DNA from: Janthinobacterium sp. Marseille | Lineage (GTDB): Bacteria; Pseudomonadota; Gammaproteobacteria; Burkholderiales; Burkholderiaceae_D | Length of the DNA stretch: 64,000 bases | NCBI RefSeq assembly: GCF_000013625.1 | Contig: NC_009659.1 | Span: forward strand, 1,550,001-1,614,000 | Direction of reading: 5' to 3' | Shown: in pieces, positions 8,993 to 16,789 of the stretch | Layout: each line of letters begins with the position of its first letter | Numbering within the stretch: position 1 is the stretch's first letter | Notes under the pieces: model-generated | Databases searched by the model: none | What the model saw: the letters and a program-made list of their open reading frames with translations, nothing else | What the model was told of the DNA's origin: nothing | Position numbers and translations under genes: made by a program

Positions 8993-9685
8993 TTAGCGCT
9001 TCGCGTACTGTGTCGCGCCAAACAAAATTTCCTTCGATTTATCATCAGCGATAGGTTTGCGCACGTCAACGAACAGGGTAGTGCCTTTCTTGACCGCAGG
9101 GCGTTCGCTGATTTCATCGAACCAGCGTTTTACGTTGGCGAACTCCGACAATTCAATGCCCTGGTTTTTCCACGAACGCAGCCACGGGAAGGTTGCAATA
9201 TCGGCGATGGTGTAGGAGTCACCTGCCAGGTATTTGCTTTCGGCCAGGCGACGATCAATCACGCCGTACAAGCGTTTGGCTTCATTGGTGTAGCGATTGA
9301 CCGCATATTCAATTTTTTCCGGTGCATAGATACGGAAATGATGGGCCTGGCCCAACATCGGACCGACGCCACCCATCTGGAACATCAGCCATTGCAGGGT
9401 AGTGAATTTTTCGCGGTCGGTATCACCGAGGAATTTGCCGACTTTGCTGGCGAGATAAACCAGGATGGCACCTGATTCAAACAATGATATTTCCTTGCCG
9501 TCCGGGCCGTCGCTGTCAATGATGGCCGGGATCTTGTTATTCGGCGAGATTTTCAGGAAATCAGGTGTGAACTGATCGCCGTTGCCGATATCGATATGGT
9601 GGGTACGATAAGGCAGCCCGCATTCTTCCAGCATGATGTGGACTTTGTGGCCATTCGGCGTGGCGGTGGAATAAACGTCTATCAA
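8993..9685 (-). CDS. YfcG-like glutathione S-transferase (Nu class)
   Basis: A 230-residue two-domain GST. The thioredoxin-like N-terminal half starts MIDVYSTATPNGHKVHIM, including the TPNGHK segment of E. coli YfcG, which has disulfide-bond reductase activity with glutathione. The cis-proline loop NNKIPAIID and the glutathione-binding LFESGAILVYLA follow. The C-terminal half is helical. It faces the MaoC gene, and a palindromic direct-repeat region lies upstream of its start. Confidence 0.88.
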   Translation of the reverse strand: MIDVYSTATPNGHKVHIMLEECGLPYRTHHIDIGNGDQFTPDFLKISPNNKIPAIIDSDGPDGKEISLFESGAILVYLASKVGKFLGDTDREKFTTLQWLMFQMGGVGPMLGQAHHFRIYAPEKIEYAVNRYTNEAKRLYGVIDRRLAESKYLAGDSYTIADIATFPWLRSWKNQGIELSEFANVKRWFDEISERPAVKKGTTLFVDVRKPIADDKSKEILFGATQYAKR

Positions 9686-9721
9686 TTTTTTCTCCTGTGG
9701 ATGGTAAGCGTGAGGCGGAAC

Positions 9722-9769
9722 GCAGAAATTCGGATATCGGACAAGATTATGCAGAAATTCGGAATTTCT
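9722..9769 (-). promoter_or_regulatory. Direct repeat and 17-bp palindrome upstream of the GST gene
   Basis: GCAGAAATTCGGA occurs at 9722-9734 and 9751-9763, 29 bp apart. The second copy is part of a perfect palindrome, AGAAATTC-G-GAATTTCT (9753-9769). The sites lie 37-84 bp before the GST start codon, where a regulator would bind. The regulator is unknown. Confidence 0.5.
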
Positions 9770-9819
9770 TGCTGTGCGCTACGCGATAAACCACCACGGG
9801 GCTATTGCTGGCAGGCTGC

Positions 9820-10524
9820 CTAGGGGCGGCGCGAGCGGCGGTATTGATGCAACATTTCTTCCATCGTACTGAGGCGGGATTCCGTTTGCAGCGGCAGCAA
9901 CGGTGAGTAATTGATGCATTGTATTACCCAGTCGTTACTACGCTCGCCGACATCCAGCACATTGATGCAGCCGGGTGCCTGTTCGATATTGCCGAGGAAA
10001 ATGCGCTGGCTGGTGATCGCATATGACAGCACGGCGCGGTTCACGCCACCATGCAGGACCAGCAACATGGTGTCCCATGAAGGATCGGCACGCAGGCGAT
10101 CCACTGCAGGGTGAATGCGGTCCAGTAACTGGCCTACGCTTTCACCATCGAGGAATTTTTTGTGCTCCGCCGCCATGCTGGCGAAAGCGTGTGTGAAGAC
10201 TGCTTCCAGGTCGTCGTCGTGTATCACTTCCAGTATGCCGCCGCGCACTTCCTGGAATTCCGGCCATTGCTCGAGTTCGATAGCCTGGCCGGTTTCCGCC
10301 AGTACACGGGTCGCGGATTCTATCGTGCGCGGCAGGTTGGAAACGATCACGCGATCGAAGCGTATTCCCTGTTCGGCGAATACTTTGCCTGCTGCGGTCG
10401 TTTGCGCGCGGCCTTTTTCATTCAGCGGTACTTCATCCGGTGGATAAGCGGTGCCGTCTTCATCAAAGTAAGTGACATTGCCATGGCGCATCAGATAGAT
10501 GCGCCGTCTTTTTATGCTCGTCAT
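9820..10524 (-). CDS. Histidine phosphatase family protein
   Basis: A 234-residue member of the phosphoglycerate mutase-like histidine phosphatase superfamily. The phosphohistidine motif is LMRHGNVTY near residues 11-19, and the second catalytic histidine is in LLVLHGGVNRAVL. The substrate is not predictable from the sequence. Its start overlaps the stop of the upstream crotonase gene by 4 bp, so the two are probably co-translated and may act in one pathway. Confidence 0.85.
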   Translation of the reverse strand: MTSIKRRRIYLMRHGNVTYFDEDGTAYPPDEVPLNEKGRAQTTAAGKVFAEQGIRFDRVIVSNLPRTIESATRVLAETGQAIELEQWPEFQEVRGGILEVIHDDDLEAVFTHAFASMAAEHKKFLDGESVGQLLDRIHPAVDRLRADPSWDTMLLVLHGGVNRAVLSYAITSQRIFLGNIEQAPGCINVLDVGERSNDWVIQCINYSPLLPLQTESRLSTMEEMLHQYRRSRRP

Positions 10525-11300
10525 TTGTAATGCGGTTTTCTTTTTTCCAGGAATGCATTGATGCCTTCCAACGCATCGCGATGGTTGAGGCTTTCGACGA
10601 AGTGGAATTTTTCTGATTCAAAATGTTGTGCGAGTGTATTGCTGCCGCCTTCGCGTACCAGTGATTTGATGCGTTCGACGGCATGGCCCGACAGCTCGGC
10701 CAGCTCATCGGCCCACTGTTGCGCCGCATCGAGGGTGGTGCCATCGGCGACCAGGCGATTGATCAGACCCAACTCATGCAAACGTGTGGCAGCCACCGCC
10801 TTGCCTTCCAGCAGGATTTCGGTTGCCAGTTGGCGTGGCAGGGCCTGGGTCAGGAACCATGATGCGCCACCATCCGGCGTCAGCCCGACCCTGGAGTAAG
10901 ACATCGCAAACTTGCTGTTGTTGCCGGCGACGATGAGATCGCATGCCAGTGCCAGCGAAAAGCCTGCACCGGCGGCTGCACCTTCGACCGCTGCGATCAC
11001 CGGTTTCGGACAATCGCGTATTGCTTCTATCCAGCTGCGCAGGCTATCGACTGCATCACCTTGCTGGCTTTTATCGATGGCGCGATGTTCGAGCAGCTTG
11101 TTCAGATTGCCGCCGGCGCAAAAGAAATTATCGGCACCGGTGAGAATAACGGCGCGTATCGAATCGTCACGTTCTGCGGTTGACAAGACCTCGACTGCCG
11201 CAGCAAACATATCCGGATGCAATGCATTCTTCGCACCCGGATTGGAAATGGTAAGGATCAGTGTCGCTTCGTGGCGGGATGCTTGGATTTCTGCAGACAT
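10521..11300 (-). CDS. Enoyl-CoA hydratase/isomerase family (crotonase)
   Basis: A 259-residue crotonase-fold protein. Both oxyanion-hole segments are visible, FFCAGGNLNKL and EGAAAGAGFSLALACDL. The usual second catalytic glutamate region reads GLTPDGGASW, with Asp in place of Glu, as in PaaG-like isomerases. It may therefore act as an isomerase or an unusual hydratase. I start at the ATG at 11300 (MSAEIQASRHEATLIL); an ATG at 11330 would add ten residues. It is in an operon with the histidine phosphatase. Confidence 0.85.
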   Translation of the reverse strand: MSAEIQASRHEATLILTISNPGAKNALHPDMFAAAVEVLSTAERDDSIRAVILTGADNFFCAGGNLNKLLEHRAIDKSQQGDAVDSLRSWIEAIRDCPKPVIAAVEGAAAGAGFSLALACDLIVAGNNSKFAMSYSRVGLTPDGGASWFLTQALPRQLATEILLEGKAVAATRLHELGLINRLVADGTTLDAAQQWADELAELSGHAVERIKSLVREGGSNTLAQHFESEKFHFVESLNHRDALEGINAFLEKRKPHYK

Positions 11301-11381
11301 GGCGGTCGTAAGAAGTGGATGGAATTGCATAAGAATATACAGGAAGCGCCATCAGGATGAGCATTTCCGGTTCAGCCTGGC

Positions 11382-12563
11382 TTACAGCTTGTTGAGTCGC
11401 TCCAATGCAGTCTGCAAGGTTTCATCTTTCTTTGCAAAGTAAAAACGTATGATGCCGGCATCCTTGGCACTTTCATAGAAAGCCGAAACCGGAATCGCAG
11501 CCACGCCGATTTCCGTGGTCAGCCATTGCGCGAAATCGTTTTCAGGTAAATCAGAGATGGCACGGTAGTCGACGCATTGAAAGTAAGTACCGTCGGCTGG
11601 CAAGAGCCGGAAGCGTGTGTTTTTCAAACCATCGCGGAAGAGGTCGCGCTTGCGCTGGTAAAACTTCGGCAGGTTCAGATAGGGCGTCGGATCCGCCATG
11701 TAGTGCGCGATCGCATGTTGCATCGGTGTGTTGACCGAGAATACATTGTATTGATGCACCTTGCGGAACTCAGCAGTGAGGGCGGCAGGGGCGGCAACAT
11801 AGCCGATTTTCCAGCCGGTGACGTGATAGGTTTTGCCGAAACTGGAAACCACGAAGGTGCGTGCCGCCAGTTCAGGGTGGCGGCTGACGGATTCATGCGG
11901 GATACCGTCATACACCATGTGTTCATACACTTCATCCGACAGCAGCAGGATATCGCTGCCGCGCACGATGTCGGCCAATGCCTGCATATCGGCGGGGAGC
12001 AGGACGGAGCCGGTCGGATTGTGCGGCGAATTGATCATGATGAGGCGCGTCTTGCTGCTCACTGCGGCGGCGACTTTGGCCCACGGCACGATATAGCCGT
12101 TGTCATCGAGTTCCATTTGCACACAGACCGCCTTGCCGCCGGCCAATGCGATCGCCGGCAAATAGCTGTCGAACGCAGGCTCAATCACAATGACTTCGTC
12201 GCCGGGGCGGATGCAGCAATGTATCGCAGTCAGCAGTGCCTGTGTCGCACCGGCGGTCACTGTGATTTCATTGTGTGGATGATAGTGGTAACCATAGAGC
12301 GCCGCGATTTTCTTCGCAATCGCCTCGCGCAGGGCGGGCGCGCCGGTCATCAACGGATATTGGTTCAGTCCGCTTTGCATCGCATCGTTGACAGCCGTGA
12401 TTAAAGCCGGATCGCATTCGAAGTCCGGGAAACCCTGGCCCAGGTTGACGGCTTTTTTCTCAGCGGCGAGTGCCGACATCAGCGTAAAAATGGTGGTGCC
12501 GACTTGCGGCAGTTTGCTTTGGATGCTTGGTGTCGGATAGGCAGGGGCTTGCTGGCTGGACAT
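11382..12563 (-). CDS. Pyridoxal-phosphate methionine aminotransferase, YbdL-like
   Basis: A 393-residue fold-type I aminotransferase close to E. coli YbdL, which prefers methionine, histidine and phenylalanine. The shared opening is SKLPQVGTTIFTLMSALA, then LGQGFPDFECDP. The cofactor-binding segment INSPHNPTGSVL, the SDEVYEHMVYDG stretch and the lysine segment VVSSFGKTYHVTGWKIGY are all intact. A role in methionine salvage is plausible. It stands alone between the crotonase and PIN genes on the same strand. Confidence 0.9.
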   Translation of the reverse strand: MSSQQAPAYPTPSIQSKLPQVGTTIFTLMSALAAEKKAVNLGQGFPDFECDPALITAVNDAMQSGLNQYPLMTGAPALREAIAKKIAALYGYHYHPHNEITVTAGATQALLTAIHCCIRPGDEVIVIEPAFDSYLPAIALAGGKAVCVQMELDDNGYIVPWAKVAAAVSSKTRLIMINSPHNPTGSVLLPADMQALADIVRGSDILLLSDEVYEHMVYDGIPHESVSRHPELAARTFVVSSFGKTYHVTGWKIGYVAAPAALTAEFRKVHQYNVFSVNTPMQHAIAHYMADPTPYLNLPKFYQRKRDLFRDGLKNTRFRLLPADGTYFQCVDYRAISDLPENDFAQWLTTEIGVAAIPVSAFYESAKDAGIIRFYFAKKDETLQTALERLNKL

Positions 12564-12593
12564 GGCTGGAGGCGCTGGAATGGCTGAAGCTGC

Positions 12594-13067
12594 TTATTCT
12601 AGCGCTTGCTGCGCCAAGCTGGTCGTCCATGCTTCCGGTGTCATGATCTCGAACAAACCATCGCGCCGTGTTTTTCGTGCCAGTTTCAACAAGGCTTTGT
12701 CTTTGGTGATCAAGACATCGGCTTTGACGTCGCGTGACAGCTCGAGGAATTTCTGGTCGTCCTTGTCCTTGCAGACAGGTAGCCTGGGCGCGGCTTCATC
12801 TGTCGCCGGTATCGGGTGGCAACGTATCAGGGCGTCGAACTCTGCGCTGACTTGCACACGTGCGGCTTCATCCAGCTTTAAATGCGGATAAGCGAGTACG
12901 ATGCTCCATTCCTTGCGGCAGTCATCGCGTGTCAACGCTTCGACCTGTCCGTTCTGCATTGCTGCAAGCAGTTGTGCCCAGCGCGGATCGCGAAAGACAA
13001 ACAGGTCGAGACAGACGTTTGTGTCGAGTACGATGCGCTGGGGATTCAGCTTCGGTATCATTGTCAA
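12594..13067 (-). CDS. PIN-domain protein, putative toxin-like RNase
   Basis: A 157-residue PIN-domain protein of the COG1569 type. The acidic residues expected of the nuclease centre are visible: Asp in [11 protein letters not shown] near 14, a Glu in DDCRKEWSI, and Asp residues in [12 protein letters not shown] and [12 protein letters not shown]. Related proteins are often toxins, but no small antitoxin gene is adjacent: the neighbours are an aminotransferase and, divergently, yaaA. It may be a solitary RNase rather than part of a toxin-antitoxin pair. Confidence 0.78.
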   Translation of the reverse strand: MTMIPKLNPQRIVLDTNVCLDLFVFRDPRWAQLLAAMQNGQVEALTRDDCRKEWSIVLAYPHLKLDEAARVQVSAEFDALIRCHPIPATDEAAPRLPVCKDKDDQKFLELSRDVKADVLITKDKALLKLARKTRRDGLFEIMTPEAWTTSLAQQALE

Positions 13068-13090
13068 AATTATTCTTGCCCGGATTAGAA

Positions 13091-13867
13091 ATGCTTATTG
13101 TTTTATCGCCTGCCAAAACCCTTGATTACGACACACCAGCCCATACCGAGATCAGCAGCAAACCTGACTTCATCAAACAATCAGCAGAGTTGATCAAGAT
13201 CCTGCGGCAGTCATCGCCGGCCCAGATTGCCAGCCTGATGCGTATCTCCGATCCGCTGGCGAGCCTGAATGCTAATCGCTTTGCGGCCTGGTCGCCCAAA
13301 TTTACACAGAAAAATTCCAAGCAGGCGATGCTGGCATTCAACGGCGATGTGTATGAAGGGCTGGATGCGGCCAGCATGGATGCCAAACAACTGGCATATG
13401 CGCAATCGCATATCCGTATTTTATCCGGCTTGTACGGTGTCTTGCGTCCGCTGGACCTGATGCAACCATACCGACTGGAAATGGGAACCCGCCTGGCGAA
13501 CGCCGCCGGCAAGGATTTGTATGCATTCTGGGGTAACACGGTTACGGAGACGCTGAATCAGCGCATCGCCGAGCAGCAATCGGAAGCGCTCGTGAACCTG
13601 GCGTCGGAAGAATATTTCAAGGTTGTGAAGCCGGCTTTGCTCAAGGCGCCGGTGATTACACCGGTGTTCCAGGACTGGAAAAACGGCCAGTACAAAATCA
13701 TTTCTTTCTACGCAAAAAGGGCGCGTGGATTGATGGCACGGTATGCCGCAACCAAGGGAATAAAGCGTCCGGAAGAGCTGAAATCCTTCGATGTTGACGG
13801 TTATGAATTTGATGCAGCTGCGTCAAATGAAAAAACATGGATGTTCCGGCGCAAGGTCGGAATTTAA
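13091..13867 (+). CDS. yaaA: Peroxide stress protein YaaA
   Basis: A 258-residue member of the YaaA/DUF328 family. In E. coli it limits free iron and DNA damage during hydrogen peroxide stress. The opening [16 protein letters not shown] and the segments [11 protein letters not shown] and [24 protein letters not shown] in the middle are family hallmarks, and the length equals E. coli YaaA. The frame is open 77 codons further upstream, but that part overlaps the PIN gene on the other strand and has no family similarity, so ATG 13091 is the start. Confidence 0.93.
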   Translation: MLIVLSPAKTLDYDTPAHTEISSKPDFIKQSAELIKILRQSSPAQIASLMRISDPLASLNANRFAAWSPKFTQKNSKQAMLAFNGDVYEGLDAASMDAKQLAYAQSHIRILSGLYGVLRPLDLMQPYRLEMGTRLANAAGKDLYAFWGNTVTETLNQRIAEQQSEALVNLASEEYFKVVKPALLKAPVITPVFQDWKNGQYKIISFYAKRARGLMARYAATKGIKRPEELKSFDVDGYEFDAAASNEKTWMFRRKVGI

Positions 13868-14320
13868 TTTCCACATGGAAATTATTGTTTCTCCATAGAA
13901 ATCAAATACTTGCCGTATGGAAATTTTCTCGGATTTCCTTAGATATTTTTTCCACGGCAATTATTTGTTAAATATTTGTCCATCTTTTTGGATGTTTTTC
14001 ACGTGGTATTTGTTGCGGCGCAATGGATTCCCTGTGGGTAACAAGATTTTTCTTGTTAAATTTCAAAATTGAAATTTTGGTCATATTGAAAACAATTGTT
14101 AAATCAAAGGCTTATCGCTCAAATTTGCAGTTGTGAAGCTACAACTTATTGTATTTTGGAAGCTCGGCTCAGGGGCAAGTTCCCATATAATGCTTTCCGC
14201 ATGTAAACAATAAGAAAAATAAGTTTTTTGTAGGTACCCAGGGGCAAGATGCAGAAATGCATTGCGTGCATTTTTTTGCAGCACAATCGCCGGTTGGCGG
14301 CATTGATCGGCAGTTGTTAG
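13868..14320. promoter_or_regulatory. AT-rich, palindrome-rich intergenic region upstream of the adhesin secretion operon
   Basis: No coding region is seen here. The stretch is much richer in A and T than its surroundings. It holds two 20-bp inverted repeats: TAATTTCCA-CA-TGGAAATTA at 13865-13884 (overlapping the yaaA stop) and AAATTTCAA-AA-TTGAAATTT at 14058-14077. TTGTTAAAT occurs three times (13975, 14053, 14096) and CAGGGGCAAG twice (14170, 14239). A TATAAT at 14186-14191 is the best -10 box, without a good -35. A hairpin AAATGCA-TTGCG-TGCATTT (14255-14273) followed by T residues lies in the presumed leader. Together this suggests a heavily regulated promoter. Confidence 0.6.
14255..14277 (+). 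terminator. Leader hairpin with T-run ahead of the secretion operon
   Basis: Stem AAATGCA (14255-14261) and TGCATTT (14267-14273), 5-nt loop, T-run to 14277. It lies 43 bp before the TolC-like gene and downstream of the TATAAT at 14186, so it may be an attenuator. The stem is short and AT-rich, so this is uncertain. Confidence 0.4.
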
Positions 14321-15982
14321 ATGACCAGTATCTTGAAATTCAGATTACGCTCAAGCCTTCCATTTTTAATTGCCTCGCAGTTGGCATTTGCGGCCCCGCC
14401 GTCTTCAGATAACCTTGCCCAATCGAATGTATTTCGCTCCCGTCCCGGTTCGGGCGAGCAACCTTTCACGCAAGACATCCCACGCCAGACACCTACGCCG
14501 ACTGAAGAGTTGGCGCCGATAGTGACACCGCCGGTGCTGCGTTTGCCTTCCGATGTGCCGAAGCGGACAAAAGCCGATAACAGCAATGCCGCGAAGGCAT
14601 CTGAAAATGTCCAGGCGGACGGTTCACGCGATGATGAAATCCTGCAACTGTTGCGCCAGTCGGATAAGGCTTTTTCCAGTCCTGCCGTGCCTTTGCCGGA
14701 TGGTATTGCCGCGCTGAGCGATGGCCCTTTGCAAAACATGCTGTCGCTGGAAGAAGCGCTCGCGCGTACGCTGCAAAACAGCTACAGCTATGCGGCTGCC
14801 AGTGCGGTGGCTGAAGGCGCGGTCTACGGCAAGAACGCGGCTTTGGGACAACTTGGTCCGACGCTCGATGTGCGCGCACAGCGCGGTCGTGAGTATTCGG
14901 CACCGGCGTCCATCATCAATCCGGCTACAGGTCGCGCGCTGAGCAGCGATACACATATCCGCTGGGATAACAGTGTCATCCTGCGCCAGCCGCTGTTCGC
15001 TCCGGCTTCCTACTTTGAGTATCGCAAGCAGGCTTCCTTGGCGAATGCCGCCGACCTGCGCAAGGAAGATGCACGCGAAGCGCTGTACTACACGACCATC
15101 AAGGCTGACTACGATCTCTTGCGCAGCTATGTCGGCCTGACATTTGCACGTAGCTATACCGAGCGCATGGATACGCTGCAGGATTACATGAACAAGCGCT
15201 TGCAGGGTGGTGGTGCGAGCAAGGTTGATTTTGAGCGGGTGCGTGGTCGTGCGCTGACAGCGCGATCGACGATGATTGAAGCCGAAGGTGTGCTCGAAAG
15301 CGCGATGGTAACGCTGGCGCAATTGACAGGTGTACGCTCGCAGCAGCTTGGTATCCCTTCGAAGATGATGCCGATCGTACCGACATCTTCACGCCTCGCG
15401 CTGGAACAGATTTACGAAAACAATCCGGCAGTGCGCGCGGCCCGTCAGGATGCCGCGGCTGCGAATGAAGAGCTGAAGTCGGCGCGCTCGCGTTTTTCGC
15501 CGAACTTTTCGGTAGAAGTGTCGCAGGCACGGACTGACAATGCCGGCGGTGACGGCAGGCTGACGACGGATCGCCGTTACATGCTGGTGATGAATATGAA
15601 CTTGCTCAATGGCGGTTCCGACTACTACTACCAGAAGCAGATCGGCAGTAAGTATGTGGAAAAAGTGAATACCGCATCCGATATCGAACGCAAGCTCAAA
15701 GAACAAATCGAGATCAATTACCGCACGCTGGACGCCGTCAGAAAGCGCATTACCATTGCGCGCCAGGCGTACCAGGCGAATGCCGATGTTGCAGACGTTT
15801 TCCTCGAGCAGCTGGCGGTCGGCAACAAGCAATTGCTGGACGTGCTTGATGCTTATCAACAGGCTTACCTGTCGCGGGTCGAATTGTCGCAGCTGCTGTT
15901 CCTGCAGGCTGATATCAGCTATCAAATTTTACGTAACACCGGGCGCGCTTCTTCCTTCGTGGAAGGCATGCAGCGACCTTAA
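14321..15982 (+). CDS. TolC-family outer-membrane channel of a type I secretion system
   Basis: A 553-residue outer-membrane efflux protein, the exit duct of a type I secretion machine. The N-terminal signal peptide is cleaved probably after AFA at residue 24. A Pro/Thr-rich linker follows, then the two structural repeats of the OEP family (about 140-340 and 350-540), with the usual helical segments such as NNPAVRAARQDAAAANEELKS. The end SYQILRNTGRASSF is typical of LapE/AggA-like channels. It heads the secretion cluster and corresponds in role to SiiC of Salmonella SPI-4. Confidence 0.9.
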   Translation: MTSILKFRLRSSLPFLIASQLAFAAPPSSDNLAQSNVFRSRPGSGEQPFTQDIPRQTPTPTEELAPIVTPPVLRLPSDVPKRTKADNSNAAKASENVQADGSRDDEILQLLRQSDKAFSSPAVPLPDGIAALSDGPLQNMLSLEEALARTLQNSYSYAAASAVAEGAVYGKNAALGQLGPTLDVRAQRGREYSAPASIINPATGRALSSDTHIRWDNSVILRQPLFAPASYFEYRKQASLANAADLRKEDAREALYYTTIKADYDLLRSYVGLTFARSYTERMDTLQDYMNKRLQGGGASKVDFERVRGRALTARSTMIEAEGVLESAMVTLAQLTGVRSQQLGIPSKMMPIVPTSSRLALEQIYENNPAVRAARQDAAAANEELKSARSRFSPNFSVEVSQARTDNAGGDGRLTTDRRYMLVMNMNLLNGGSDYYYQKQIGSKYVEKVNTASDIERKLKEQIEINYRTLDAVRKRITIARQAYQANADVADVFLEQLAVGNKQLLDVLDAYQQAYLSRVELSQLLFLQADISYQILRNTGRASSFVEGMQRP

Positions 15983-16000
15983 TGCAGTAACCCAGGGGGA

Positions 16001-16789
16001 ATGATGGAAGGTGGAGGAGGAAGGGAACAGAATTTCTGGCCGGGCTTCGTAGACGCGCTATCCAACGTCGTGTTGGTGATGATTTTCGTCGTCGTCGTTT
16101 TCGTGGTCACGCTGTTCTACTATTCGCAAAAACTGGCGCAATTCAAAGCCGTGAAATTCATGGAAAAGAAGGAATTGCAGGAACAGGTCGCGACCCCTTC
16201 CAAGAACCAGCCGAATATCAGCCGCCTCGACGATGGCCAGAATCCTGATGCTGCGCGCCTGAAACAGGAAAGCCAGGAACAGATCAAGGAAATCGCAGCC
16301 CTGAAAGGGCAGGTCGCGCTGCTGCAAGCCAAGTTGAGCAATAGCAGCACTTCACTGCAAGGCAGTTTGCGCAGCGATGAAGGTGCGCCGACAAAGGCAA
16401 TCCAGATTGAAAAATCGCGTACTTCGACCGCGGCTGATACGCTGGCCGGACTCAAGCTCGATGGTCGCAATGATGCAGTGACCCTGCATTTTGATACCGA
16501 TGGCGTTGAGCTCGACAAGAAAGCAGTCGCAGCGCTGGAAGCCAACCTCAAGGGCTGGACCGAAAAAATCAAGACCCGCCAGGGCAAGCTGGTGGTAACC
16601 GGCGTGGTCGGCACGCTGGCATATACCGAAGGCCGCCGCCGCGCCTATTACCGGACTATCGCCGTGCGTAACTATCTGATCGATCAGGGTGTAGCACCTA
16701 CCAGCGTGATCAGCCGCGTGGTGCCAGGCAATGAAAGTGCGGAAAGTGATTCCAGCGTCGTGATCCAATACTCAGCGTCGGCCAAATGA
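16001..16789 (+). CDS. MotB/OmpA-like inner-membrane protein of the secretion locus
   Basis: A 262-residue protein with a single transmembrane helix (about 19-43) directly after the segment FWPGFVDALSN. Asp18 sits where MotB and SiiA carry the proton-binding aspartate. A coiled coil spans about 87-115, and an OmpA-like domain about 155-258 (RTIAVRNYLIDQGV). The OmpA arginine is conserved, but the aspartate that normally contacts peptidoglycan is not recognisable. GGGGGA directly precedes the ATG pair at 16001/16004, so either may be the start. It probably partners the MotA-like protein encoded at 18212, as SiiA partners SiiB. Confidence 0.8.
   Translation: MMEGGGGREQNFWPGFVDALSNVVLVMIFVVVVFVVTLFYYSQKLAQFKAVKFMEKKELQEQVATPSKNQPNISRLDDGQNPDAARLKQESQEQIKEIAALKGQVALLQAKLSNSSTSLQGSLRSDEGAPTKAIQIEKSRTSTAADTLAGLKLDGRNDAVTLHFDTDGVELDKKAVAALEANLKGWTEKIKTRQGKLVVTGVVGTLAYTEGRRRAYYRTIAVRNYLIDQGVAPTSVISRVVPGNESAESDSSVVIQYSASAK

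Noticed and set aside
12860..13090. In-frame extension of yaaA by 77 codons upstream
   Set aside because: It overlaps the PIN gene on the other strand, is Arg-rich without family similarity, and YaaA is full length from ATG 13091.
14198..14320. A cyclic-di-GMP riboswitch in the leader of the adhesin operon
   Set aside because: The GEMM core sequences are not present; only a short hairpin and T-run are seen.
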